Shown: in pieces, positions 1-6,031 of the stretch
Numbering within the stretch: the stretch's first letter is position 1
Layout: each line of letters opens with the position of its first letter
Assembly: GCF_001939045.1 (NCBI RefSeq)
Contig: NZ_MKIM01000027.1
Location: 744,001 to 808,000, forward strand
Direction of reading: 5' to 3'
Source of the DNA: Rhizobium oryziradicis
GTDB taxonomy: Bacteria > Pseudomonadota > Alphaproteobacteria > Rhizobiales > Rhizobiaceae
DNA length: 64,000 bases
Translations under genes and position numbers: made by a program
Notes under the pieces: generated by a model
Told to the model about the DNA's origin: nothing
Databases searched by the model: none
What the model saw: the letters and a program-made list of their open reading frames with translations, nothing else

Positions 1-219
1 TTTCCCGGCGATCACGCGGAAGGCTTTCGCGGTGTTTGGCGATCCTTCAATTTTGCACACATGGGCGGCGGCGAACGTCAAGATTCGGTCGAGAACGAGG
101 GGCATGGGTGCGCCGCTGTCCTCCGTCATGATTTTCGCGGCGCGGAACAAAACTTCGTCGCAAAATGCCTTCTGGCGTTCTTCAAGTTCGCTTTCTGAGG
201 TGACTGTCTTGGGTTTCAT
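1..219 (-). CDS. phage protein of unknown function, partial (runs off window)
   Basis: The reading frame is open from an ATG at 219 to the window edge (73 codons seen, no stop), starting MKPKTVTSESELEERQ. A purine-rich GAAGGGA lies about 10 nt upstream. It follows directly after the cos-like element of element A on the same strand. That is the slot where HK97-type phages carry the small terminase or a nearby head gene, but the sequence does not match the P27 small terminase seen in prophage B, and I do not recognise the family. It is acidic and probably soluble, with no membrane segment. Confidence 0.55.
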   Translation of the reverse strand, partial: MKPKTVTSESELEERQKAFCDEVLFRAAKIMTEDSGAPMPLVLDRILTFAAAHVCKIEGSPNTAKAFRVIAGK

Positions 220-233
220 GATGGTTTTTTCCC

Positions 234-310
234 TTCAATTTCAGGTTTCTACAAAGAAATGACTGACGCCGGTGCGCGGCAAGGCGGGCTTTGAACTTTT
301 GACCCGCCCC
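234..310 (-). other. cos-like conserved non-coding element of element A
   Basis: Read on the minus strand, this stretch matches 11618-11695 of prophage B column for column without gaps: GGGGCGGGTCAAAAGTTCAA, 11 variable bases, CCGCGCACCGGCG (plus-strand 267-279), then AGTCATTTCT, TGTAG and GAAATTG. In both elements it lies between the end of the early genes and the packaging/head genes, the usual place of cos in HK97-like phages. Calling it cos is inference. Confidence 0.5.
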
Positions 311-315
311 CCATG

Positions 316-645
316 TCAGTCGGGTTCGGGACGGCGGCTTTCGCGCCATGACCGAAGGTTTGCGATGTGATCAGCGCGGCGGCATTCAGCCGAACAGAAC
401 ACCGGCTTTCGCCCCGCACGGCTGGTTTCAGCGCTGAAGGGCTGCTGGCATGTCCTGCAAATCAGGTGCGCCCGTGCTGCTTCGCGGTCGGCTGCTTTTT
501 GCCCATTCCATGCGTCACGGGTGCGTTTGCGGTCGATGGTGCGGCAGGCTTCAGAGCAGAACCGCGAAGGACGCCCGTTTGTGACTGGCTGGCTGAAATG
601 CGCGCCGCATGTCTTGCAGGGCAGGGAACGAGGGCTTGCGCTCAT
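316..645 (-). CDS. small protein with two CxxC...FCSxxC zinc-binding modules
   Basis: About 109 residues from the ATG at 645, which overlaps the stop of the replication gene (CAATGA) and has a GGGGGTG ribosome site. Two similar units are visible, each with CxTC near its start and FCSEAC or FCSAEC about 20 residues later, the pattern of paired treble-clef or zinc-ribbon modules. The tail is rich in Arg. Its position just before the cos-like element corresponds to that of the HNH endonuclease in prophage B, so it may be a degenerate or alternative DNA-binding/endonuclease partner of packaging. No catalytic HNH residues are obvious. Function unassigned. Confidence 0.65.
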   Translation of the reverse strand: MSASPRSLPCKTCGAHFSQPVTNGRPSRFCSEACRTIDRKRTRDAWNGQKAADREAARAHLICRTCQQPFSAETSRAGRKPVFCSAECRRADHIANLRSWRESRRPEPD

Positions 646-1505
646 TGCAGCACCCCCAGACCGGGAACCGTTGGCAAGCAAAGCCGCTGACATACCAAGC
701 GCAGCCCGTCACCGCGCCGCCTAATCTCTGCTGCTGTGGCCTCGCCAGTGATTTCGGGGGTGAGGCGTTCAAGGGCGTCGCTGTAGGCTTCCCAACCAAG
801 GCCGCGTAGGTCCAGCTCCAAGCGCCTGTTGGCGGCGTTCTCTGCCATCTGCCCATAGGATGCAGATATTGCAACCTTTGATTGTTGCTTCGATCCTGTC
901 GGCTTGGACCCTTTCAAAAGCCCAATCGACCTTGAATTTAACTGATCGGTATCGGGCTTTTTCTCGCGCTCACGGCATACGTCTTCTCCACGTAGTTCTT
1001 TCACGTAGTTTATTCTATTGGTTTGGGTCGCATCCGTGCGACTATCAAAGTCGCATCCATGCGACTGTAGAGGTCGCACCGGTGCGACTGTTGCCGTCTG
1101 GTTTTGGGTGTCGAATGGTGGCATTTCCACCACCTCGAAATCGTCCGTTTGAGGGTCGGTTTGGGACGCGCCGCCCTTCATTTTTGCGTTCCACTCTGCA
1201 ACTAGAGAGTTGAATTTATCCCAGACGGGCAGGTAGGCGTTACGGTGCGTTCTGCTTCCATGCTTCACACATTCGATAAGGCCAGCCGCATGGAGTTGCT
1301 CTGTGGCGCGCATGACGGTCGTGCGGTGCATGTTCAACAGCTTCGCCAGCCGGTCTATGCTGGGGTCGCACTGGCCGGTTCTACGATTGAAGTGGTCAAT
1401 GATGGCCGCACCGACGCGACGCGCGCCGTCTGTCAGCCCTTCAGCCAAGTTCAGGGCCTTGTGTGCAAATAGAATATCGTTCTCGCGGATTGGGGACACA
1501 CTCAA
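642..1505 (-). CDS. phage replication initiator (O/RepA-like) with N-terminal winged helix
   Basis: 287 residues. The likely start is GTG at 1505, overlapping the previous stop. Residues about 15-95 form a winged-helix DNA-binding domain of the kind found in phage O-type and plasmid replication proteins (DGARRVGAAIIDHFNRRTG, then SIDRLAKLLNMHRTTVMRAT as recognition helix). The middle section, about residues 130-165, is encoded by an iteron array (1027-1088) followed by AT-rich DNA, as in lambda O. The C-terminal part is low-complexity and unassigned. By analogy it would bind these repeats and recruit the host helicase. It is translationally coupled to the small gene upstream and the zinc-finger gene downstream. 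Confidence 0.7.
   Translation of the reverse strand: MSVSPIRENDILFAHKALNLAEGLTDGARRVGAAIIDHFNRRTGQCDPSIDRLAKLLNMHRTTVMRATEQLHAAGLIECVKHGSRTHRNAYLPVWDKFNSLVAEWNAKMKGGASQTDPQTDDFEVVEMPPFDTQNQTATVAPVRPLQSHGCDFDSRTDATQTNRINYVKELRGEDVCREREKKPDTDQLNSRSIGLLKGSKPTGSKQQSKVAISASYGQMAENAANRRLELDLRGLGWEAYSDALERLTPEITGEATAAEIRRRGDGLRLVCQRLCLPTVPGLGVLQ
982..1088 (-). other. candidate replication origin of element A: three iterons plus AT-rich DNA
   Basis: Three 16-bp inverted-repeat units of form GTCGCA-NNNN-TGCGAC occur at 1027-1042, 1050-1065 and 1073-1088, giving exact 23-bp spacing, about two helical turns. Immediately downstream in the coding direction (982-1026) the DNA is AT-rich and contains two copies of CACGTAGTT. 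Iterons followed by an unwinding region inside the initiator gene is the lambda-type origin arrangement. Replication activity is inferred. Confidence 0.6.
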
Positions 1506-1729
1506 CGCCCCCCGGCAAAACGAAGCTTGTGCGCAAGACGTGACGCCTCGACGGCTTCGAGAATATTCAAGCCGAACTTTGAACGAATAAACGGAATGCG
1601 CGGGCCGCGAATGTCGTCTTCATGGGTGGAAATCCACATGGCCGCGACCTGAACTGCTGTGGGTGCGCCTGACGCGCCGCCTGTATCGGTCGCGTTCATT
1701 TCATGCTCTGGGAGAGAGGAGGGGATCAT
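1502..1729 (-). CDS. small phage early protein, conserved type, unknown function
   Basis: 75 residues from ATG 1729, preceded by GGAGGG 4 nt upstream; the longer frame to 1741 lacks this support. The C-terminal half (WISTHEDDIRGPRIPFIRSK followed by FGLNILEAVEASRLA) resembles short proteins found just upstream of replication initiators in rhizobial phages, possibly a small helical DNA-binding or regulatory protein; this is recollection and was not searched. It overlaps the downstream initiator start by a TGAGTG junction, so the two are translated together. It is the rightmost recognisable gene of element A. Confidence 0.55.
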   Translation of the reverse strand: MIPSSLPEHEMNATDTGGASGAPTAVQVAAMWISTHEDDIRGPRIPFIRSKFGLNILEAVEASRLAHKLRFAGGR

Positions 1730-1761
1730 AGCGCCCTCCAATTTTCATGAAAATACGTGAT

Positions 1762-1814
1762 GAACGTTCGTGGAACATCATTTCGGAAATTTATGTGTTG
1801 GATTTTTCGGAAAT
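1762..1814. promoter_or_regulatory. operator-like repeats upstream of element A early genes
   Basis: Two direct copies of TTTCGGAAAT (1781-1790 and 1805-1814, 24 bp apart) and a GAACGTTC palindrome (1762-1769) lie between the first gene of element A and the host tRNA-Cys. They look like binding sites for a regulator of A's leftward early transcription. No matching regulator gene is in the window. Confidence 0.3.
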
Positions 1815-1879
1815 GCCTCTTGCGCTTCTGATCAATCCGTTCTAAATGCCCGTCACCACACGCTTTTAAGTATTGGAAT

Positions 1880-1953
1880 GGCCTCGTGGCGGAGTGGTTA
1901 CGCAGAGGACTGCAAATCCTTGCACCCCGGTTCGATTCCGGGCGAGGCCTCCA
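1880..1953 (+). tRNA. tRNA-Cys (anticodon GCA)
   Basis: A complete cloverleaf can be folded: acceptor GGCCTCG pairs with CGAGGCC (1943-1949), the anticodon GCA is at 1912-1914, the T-arm contains GGTTCGATTCC, the discriminator base is T1950, and CCA is encoded at 1951-1953. The last 17 nt lie inside the 30-bp attL core, so the prophage supplies the 3' end and the tRNA stays intact after integration. A truncated 3' copy remains at attR (43411). Confidence 0.95.
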
Positions 1954-1966
1954 TTCCCTTCTTTCT
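1937..1966 (+). other. attL core (30-bp direct repeat with attR)
   Basis: Thirty bases starting TCCGGGCGAG and ending CCTTCTTTCT are identical at 43411-43440; identity stops at both ends (T versus G before, C versus T after). The repeat covers the 3' half of the tRNA-Cys T-arm and acceptor plus 13 bases beyond it, a classic tyrosine-integrase target. Confidence 0.93.
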
Positions 1967-2005
1967 CCCCCGGCAAGATATTGATGTTAAATCGGTATTT
2001 TCGAA

Positions 2006-2058
2006 GTGTGGCACTTTGTTCCTTGCCCGTTCCGCCACACATTTTTGAGGGTGTGGCA
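2006..2058. other. integrase arm-type sites on the attL side
   Basis: GTGTGGCA occurs at 2006-2013 and 2051-2058, with a 7/8 inverted copy at 2033-2040. The same octamer occurs twice on the attR side (43308-43315 and 43318-43325). Repeats flanking the core on both phage arms are the hallmark of heterobivalent, lambda-type integrase binding. Confidence 0.55.
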
Positions 2059-2071
2059 GTGTGTTCCTGAA

Positions 2072-3202
2072 TTAGCCGTTTTCTGCCTCGTCTATAGGCA
2101 AGAGTTGCGACCCGACGCCATCCCAATTGATGCGCTCTACGGTTTGCCTTGCAAGCCGGGATCTTTCGGCGTTGCGGGTGTAGATTTTCGATGTTTTGCT
2201 ATCGCGCCAGCCGAACATGGCTTCCAACATGCTGTCGGTCGCTTCGTTGTGCGCAACGTCCGTTGCAAGGCCTTTGCGTACCGAGTGCGAGGTGAGGTGG
2301 GGCATTCCGGCTTGCGTCCACCAGTCCGATATTCTGTTGCCCAATCCCTTCACGCTAAATGGTTTGCCAAACTCGGTCACAAGGTAGGTCGGGCCTGTGG
2401 TTTTGTGGGTTACTAGAACGGCCTCAAGAATGGGGTGAATGGTTATGTCGATGTCCACCGGCGTCCTGTTGCGATTCTTGAACAGGCGGAACCGGAAAGC
2501 GTCTTTGCGCCGGTGCTGCGGGCCAAGAGCTGCGAGGTCTGAAACGCGCAAGCCGGTGTACATCTGAATAGCCAAATAGAGTGTTGCTTTTGAACCTGTG
2601 CCGTGGTGCGCAATGAAGCGTTCCAGATCGGCAGGGGTTGCCGTGTCGTGGCCGTCTGTCTGGGCGCGAAATGGTTTTACCATCCGTGCGATGTTGGGCG
2701 TAATGGGTTTGCCGTTGTGCGCGGTGTCAAAAACCTGCCTAAGCACTTTCAAGCGCTCGTCGGCGGCAAATGGCGTTTCCTTTTTTCGGTCGCGCAATAC
2801 TTCCAGATTTGTCACGTCCATATGCTGCAAGGGCATATCGGCAAAGGTGCGCTCGTCGCCTGCCTTTAGCGGTTCTTGCCACATTGATTCCATGATGTGC
2901 CTGCGCCGCGTCTGTGTGGTTATGTCCAGCGTGGTGAACTCATGGCTGCGCATGTATTCCATGCAGAGCCAACGGAACGTGCCGGGCTTGACTTGGCGCG
3001 AAATGGGTTTTGGTCCAGTGTCTTCCACCAAGGGGCGAACGGTGTTTCTGGCCTTCCAATAAGCCTTGGCAAAATCTTCTGATTCAATATCATCGGGCAG
3101 GCGGCAAATGCGCTGTCCTGCGATGCGCAGATAATAGCGCATCACGCCATGACGGGTTCTGTTCTTCTCGATGTAGGGCAGTTCGATATTGGTCATATTC
3201 AT
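2072..3202 (-). CDS. int: tyrosine recombinase / phage integrase
   Basis: Catalyses site-specific recombination between phage attP and the tRNA-Cys attB. The catalytic constellation of the family is visible: first Arg in MYTGLRVSDLAALG, the HxxR box HSVR, and a GWRDSKTSKIYTR segment with the nucleophilic Tyr. The N-terminal part (LPYIEKNRTRHGVMRYYLR) is the small arm-binding domain that would read the GTGTGGCA repeats. I place the start at ATG 3202, which forms a TAATG overlap with the stop of the upstream gene; the longer frame begins at 3220. It is the third gene of a leftward operon controlled by the operator-bearing promoter near 4035. Confidence 0.93.
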   Translation of the reverse strand: MNMTNIELPYIEKNRTRHGVMRYYLRIAGQRICRLPDDIESEDFAKAYWKARNTVRPLVEDTGPKPISRQVKPGTFRWLCMEYMRSHEFTTLDITTQTRRRHIMESMWQEPLKAGDERTFADMPLQHMDVTNLEVLRDRKKETPFAADERLKVLRQVFDTAHNGKPITPNIARMVKPFRAQTDGHDTATPADLERFIAHHGTGSKATLYLAIQMYTGLRVSDLAALGPQHRRKDAFRFRLFKNRNRTPVDIDITIHPILEAVLVTHKTTGPTYLVTEFGKPFSVKGLGNRISDWWTQAGMPHLTSHSVRKGLATDVAHNEATDSMLEAMFGWRDSKTSKIYTRNAERSRLARQTVERINWDGVGSQLLPIDEAENG

Positions 3203-3486
3203 TATACAGATGCCCGCCACTCGTCGGCGCTACTGTCCTTTTTTGCCAAGGGGTTGTTGTCTTCTGGCCAGTCCATCATGGCGGCGGCGATTTCCTGCAC
3301 CAGCCAGAGCTTGCGCCGATGAATACGTCGCGGTGGTGGAAGAAAACCTTCCATCACCATCACATCCACCATGGTGACGCCGACGCCAATGGATGCGGCC
3401 AACTCCACGCGGTTGAGGCAAAGCCGTGGCACGCTTGCGATGGGCGAGAAGGCCGGGCTGGAGCGAATATGCCCTGCTGTTGTCAT
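3202..3486 (-). CDS. small HTH protein, candidate excisionase / recombination directionality factor
   Basis: 94 residues from ATG 3486, chosen because GGAGGT stands 5 nt upstream (the open frame extends to 3567 without such support). Residues about 16-50 (RLCLNRVELAASIGVGVTMV then DVMVMEGFLPPPRRIHRRKL) look like a MerR/AlpA-type winged helix in which the motif FLPPPRRI is the wing, as in Xis-like directionality factors. It ends in a TAATG overlap with int, so the two proteins are made together. The excisionase role is inferred from size, fold and position. Confidence 0.6.
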   Translation of the reverse strand: MTTAGHIRSSPAFSPIASVPRLCLNRVELAASIGVGVTMVDVMVMEGFLPPPRRIHRRKLWLVQEIAAAMMDWPEDNNPLAKKDSSADEWRASV

Positions 3487-3520
3487 TGCGTACCTCCCTG
3501 TTTGATGTGTTCCTCTTCTT

Positions 3521-3901
3521 TCAAAGATGCCTCTCCCGCCTGCTTTGTTCTGCGCGGGCTGCGGCAAGCGTGGAAAGGTCAGGCAAGGTCACACGTGAGC
3601 CGTCTGCCATTGTGGTGGTGTGGGTCCGAATAAAGGGGAACTGCTCTTTCAGCACGCCTTTGCGGGGCGTTGTGGGCTGGTTTCCGGTGGCGGGCTTGGT
3701 TTGTGGCTTTTCAGGTGCTGCACCCGGCAGAAACCACTTTCCCTTGCCGTTGTGAGTGCAGCCGAGATCACGCAACCATTCTCGCACTGTGTTGGCGGCG
3801 CACGCCAGCGTTTTTGCCATTTCGGTTGGTGCAATGCCTTCCTGCACCAATACCAAAAGCTCTTCGTCGTCGGGGCGCTTTATGGGTGTCGTAAATGCCA
3901 T
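3521..3901 (-). CDS. HTH-containing phage protein, first gene of the int operon
   Basis: 126 residues from ATG 3901, with AAGGAGA 6-7 nt upstream. Residues about 10-45 (DDEELLVLVQEGIAPTEMAK followed by TLACAANTVREWLRDLGC) form a helix-turn-helix similar to those of terminase-small-like or Sigma-70 region-4-like regulators, followed by a Pro/Thr-rich linker. It opens the leftward operon at the operator-bearing promoter and is followed by the excisionase-like gene and int. Role unknown; a regulator or partner of recombination is plausible. Confidence 0.55.
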   Translation of the reverse strand: MAFTTPIKRPDDEELLVLVQEGIAPTEMAKTLACAANTVREWLRDLGCTHNGKGKWFLPGAAPEKPQTKPATGNQPTTPRKGVLKEQFPFIRTHTTTMADGSRVTLPDLSTLAAARAEQSRRERHL

Positions 3902-4011
3902 TGTGCATTCTCCTTTGCGTCTTGCCTGCCAAGCGGGCACAGAACTGCAATCGCGGCTCGTGGTGCGAGTGCGTTTGATTTGTGCCCACCGAGTTGAAGT
4001 GAGTGACGTGA

Positions 4012-4062
4012 AGATAATGCGGGAAATATCCCTTAGTCAACATAAATAAGGGACATGTCCCT
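4012..4062 (-). promoter_or_regulatory. leftward promoter of the int operon with two repressor operators
   Basis: On the minus strand TTGACT (4040-4035), a 17-bp spacer and TTATCT (4017-4012) form a good sigma-70 promoter reading toward the 3901 gene. The spacer contains operator copy CGGGAAATATCCCT (4020-4033). A second copy, AGGGACATGTCCCT (4049-4062), is a perfect 14-bp palindrome just upstream. The same operator recurs at the repressor/Cro-like promoters, so the int operon should be under repressor control. Confidence 0.65.
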
Positions 4063-4107
4063 CTTTTTGTTGCGCGGCATTTCGGAGAGGCTACCACTTG
4101 TGATTTT

Positions 4108-4356
4108 ATGTTGAGGGGGCTATTTCAGGATATGTCTATACTACTTGCGGTATTTGGCATCGGCTTTATGGCAAACGCGGCCATCATGATGCCAAATGTA
4201 CAATCGGCAATTCATCAACAATTGATTGCTGTCTATTTGGTCGGTGGCGCGATCGTTTTTGGTCTCGGCATTGTCGTTCACTACTTGAAGCGCGTGACCG
4301 AAGATCTGTCTTATGGGGTCAAAAAAGCAGATGAACGCGCAAATAAGGTGAGCTAG
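4108..4356 (+). CDS. small two-TM membrane protein, unknown
   Basis: 82 residues from ATG 4108, or 74 from the internal ATG 4132. Two hydrophobic segments (about residues 10-28 and 38-60) are separated by a short loop and followed by a charged tail. The gene stands alone between the int-operon promoter and the convergent repressor gene, so it should be expressed in the lysogen. Small membrane proteins in this position often serve in superinfection exclusion or lysis control, but nothing in the sequence proves a role. Start uncertain. Confidence 0.45.
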   Translation: MLRGLFQDMSILLAVFGIGFMANAAIMMPNVQSAIHQQLIAVYLVGGAIVFGLGIVVHYLKRVTEDLSYGVKKADERANKVS

Positions 4357-4362
4357 CGATCG

Positions 4363-4989
4363 TTAGGATAAGTCAGTGATTACCCGAACGACCTGTCCTA
4401 TCACGACCGTTTCCTCATCAATGCTCATGGCTTCATGCTGAGGGTTGGTTGAGTAGGGTTCCAGCCGGTCAGGGTTCGACATGAACCGCTTGAATGTTGC
4501 TTTTTCGCCTTTTTGAAAGATGTAAAACTTCCGTGGAAGTAATTCTTTTGCTGAGGCATTTACGACAATCGTCGTGCCTTCTGGCGCTACGCGATTCATG
4601 GAATCGCCATGCACGGTAAGTGCAAAATAGGTGGCGGGCTTTAGACCCTGAACGGAAATTCTAGCTGCGTTGGCTTGATGTTCTATGAAGCCCGTTTCGG
4701 CAAAGGGGCTTGCCGCAACCCAGCTGATAATCGGAATCTGAATTGATTCTGAGTTGTTCTCTGATGCTTTCTCACCGAAAGCCAGCCAGCCCGCGGACAC
4801 ATTTAGCACCTGTGCGATTTTCTGAATGCTGTCCAGGCGAGGCAGCACCGCTTTACCGGGTCTCGTCCAATCGCGAACCAAATCCGGACCATGGCCAGAC
4901 AACAGCGAAACCTTGCGCATTGAAAGGCCAAGCTCTTTCGCGCGTTGCGTCACCCTTGCAATGATTTCTGCTGTCTGTGAACTTTCCAT
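4363..4989 (-). CDS. CI-like phage repressor, HTH plus S24 peptidase domain
   Basis: 208 residues from ATG 4989. Residues about 8-68 are an HTH_3/XRE-like domain (SMRKVSLLSGHGPDLVRDWT). Residues about 86-205 are an S24/LexA-type autoprotease with Ser130 in VHGDSM and Lys167 in FKRF, a 37-residue spacing equal to the Ser-Lys dyad of LexA, so RecA-stimulated self-cleavage is expected. I chose this start because a promoter -10 (GATATT) ends only 6 nt upstream, making the mRNA leaderless; the open frame up to 5085 would need a transcript from beyond the Cro-like promoter. Operator O1 covers the -10, predicting autorepression. Confidence 0.88.
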   Translation of the reverse strand: MESSQTAEIIARVTQRAKELGLSMRKVSLLSGHGPDLVRDWTRPGKAVLPRLDSIQKIAQVLNVSAGWLAFGEKASENNSESIQIPIISWVAASPFAETGFIEHQANAARISVQGLKPATYFALTVHGDSMNRVAPEGTTIVVNASAKELLPRKFYIFQKGEKATFKRFMSNPDRLEPYSTNPQHEAMSIDEETVVIGQVVRVITDLS

Positions 4990-4990
4990 A

Positions 4991-5068
4991 AGGGAAATAT
5001 CCCCTGTTATCTTCTTGCGTGAAAGAGGGACATGTCCGGTTGACATTTGAGGGATATGTCCCTTATGC
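4991..5068. promoter_or_regulatory. divergent repressor/Cro-like promoters with operators O1-O3
   Basis: Operators AGGGAAATATCCCC (O1, 4991-5004), AGGGACATGTCCGG (O2, 5026-5039) and AGGGATATGTCCCT (O3, 5050-5063) share one palindromic consensus. Leftward promoter for the repressor: TTTCAC (5024-5019), 17 bp, GATATT (5001-4996), with O1 on the -10. Rightward promoter: TTGACA (5040-5045), 17 bp, TTATGC (5063-5068), with O3 filling the spacer. Spacing of the sites is 35 and 24 bp. The layout parallels the lambda right operator region. Confidence 0.7.
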
Positions 5069-5076
5069 ATGTTCGC

Positions 5077-5328
5077 ATGAAACATTTGGATGCATTCTTT
5101 TCGTTGGTGGAAGCGTTCTGCATAGCCTCAGGCCATGCGGAGGCAACGCTGTCGGGAAAAATGTTCTCGGATGGAAAGCGAATTGCGGCCCTTAGAAGTG
5201 GTTCGGATATTGGGGTGAGGCGACTCTCTCGGGCAATAGAATGGCTATCCGATAACTGGCCGCCAAACGCTTCATGGCCAGAGGGTGTCTATCGTCCATA
5301 CGCCAAGCCTGTGGAGGTTTTGCGATGA
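5077..5328 (+). CDS. Cro-like early regulator (small putative HTH protein)
   Basis: 83 residues if started at ATG 5077. It is the first gene transcribed divergently from the repressor. The core (SGKMFSDGKRIAALRSGSDI then GVRRLSRAIEWLSDNWP) contains a helix pair with DIGVRRLSRAI as the likely recognition helix, a type common at this position in rhizobial phages. The upstream in-frame ATG at 5065 overlaps the predicted -10 box, so the transcript would begin within about 2 nt of ATG 5077 and be leaderless. The Cro role is inferred from position. Confidence 0.6.
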   Translation: MKHLDAFFSLVEAFCIASGHAEATLSGKMFSDGKRIAALRSGSDIGVRRLSRAIEWLSDNWPPNASWPEGVYRPYAKPVEVLR

Positions 5329-5453
5329 TGCGATTTGCCTTCCTGTTTTTCCAATCGCGCACGCCTGCCTGCGAAGCTTGCGCGTCCCGCACCGGGTTAT
5401 ATGGCGTCTGGCCCGGTGCGGGCATTTATCATTTCCCATGCGGGCCTCCATAG
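5325..5453 (+). CDS. 42-residue Cys-containing small protein
   Basis: The frame starts at ATG 5325 (a second ATG follows at once), overlapping the previous stop as ATGATG, with GGAGG about 9 nt upstream, and ends at TAG 5451-5453. The product begins MMRFAFLFFQSRTPACEACA and contains three Cys in total (CEAC and a late PCG). The ribosome site and coupling support translation; no family is recognised, and the late Cys could equally belong to a chance frame. Confidence 0.4.
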   Translation: MMRFAFLFFQSRTPACEACASRTGLYGVWPGAGIYHFPCGPP

Positions 5454-5544
5454 CGGTGTAGTTGCTCCTTCCTACGCGCCTGAGGCGTGGGGATCATAGA
5501 ATCATTTTCGCTTTTTGTTTCCTTGACTTGATCGGGGTGTTTTC

Positions 5545-6027
5545 GTGCGCCGTTTTTCTGAGAATGAATATCTGTCGCTTAAGCGTGTGCTGGATGTGGC
5601 CTATGAGCTGGCCGGTGGCGTTTCGGTGCTTCGGCATGTGACGCGCGTTAGCATTTCCCAGCTGTCCAAATATGCATCGGCGTTGAAATCTGCGCTGGAT
5701 GATCCGCGCTCCGATGAAAAGACCTTCATTCCGGTGGACGTTGCCATTGATGTGGATAGGGCGGCGAAAGAGCCTTTGATCACGGCCAAGATGGCGGAAT
5801 TGCTGGGCTATCGCTTGGTGCCTGCCGAAGAGCGCCTTGCGCGTGCCGGGGTTCTTTCGGTGGAAGACGCTTTTCGTATTATCGATGAAGCCACCGATTT
5901 TTGGCGGCTCACGCGCGAAGCCTTTGCCGATGGCCGAATCGATGCGCTGGAACGCCAGCAGCTACGCTACAAAATCGGGGAGCTGATCCGCGCCGCTCAC
6001 ATCATTTCCGATAAGTTGGAGGATTGA
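5545..6027 (+). CDS. phage early regulatory-type protein (CII-like position)
   Basis: 160 residues from GTG 5545. The N-terminal third (EYLSLKRVLDVAYELAGGVS followed by VTRVSISQLSKYAS) looks like a helix-turn-helix. The remainder is helical and charged (DAFRIIDEATDFWRLTREAF). This resembles the CII-like/toxin-regulator proteins that follow the Cro gene in rhizobial phages, though I cannot name a family with certainty. A GGGG purine run 8 nt upstream is the ribosome site. It lies immediately before the ParB-MT-A70 gene (4-nt gap), so it belongs to the early operon. Confidence 0.6.
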   Translation: MRRFSENEYLSLKRVLDVAYELAGGVSVLRHVTRVSISQLSKYASALKSALDDPRSDEKTFIPVDVAIDVDRAAKEPLITAKMAELLGYRLVPAEERLARAGVLSVEDAFRIIDEATDFWRLTREAFADGRIDALERQQLRYKIGELIRAAHIISDKLED

Positions 6028-6031
6028 GGCG

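Noticed and set aside
1880-1953. Idea that element A and prophage B are tandem copies sharing the tRNA-Cys site
   Set aside because: Element A lies on the 5' side of the tRNA and no third 30-bp core copy is seen in 1-1936; the shared DNA is limited to the cos-like element.
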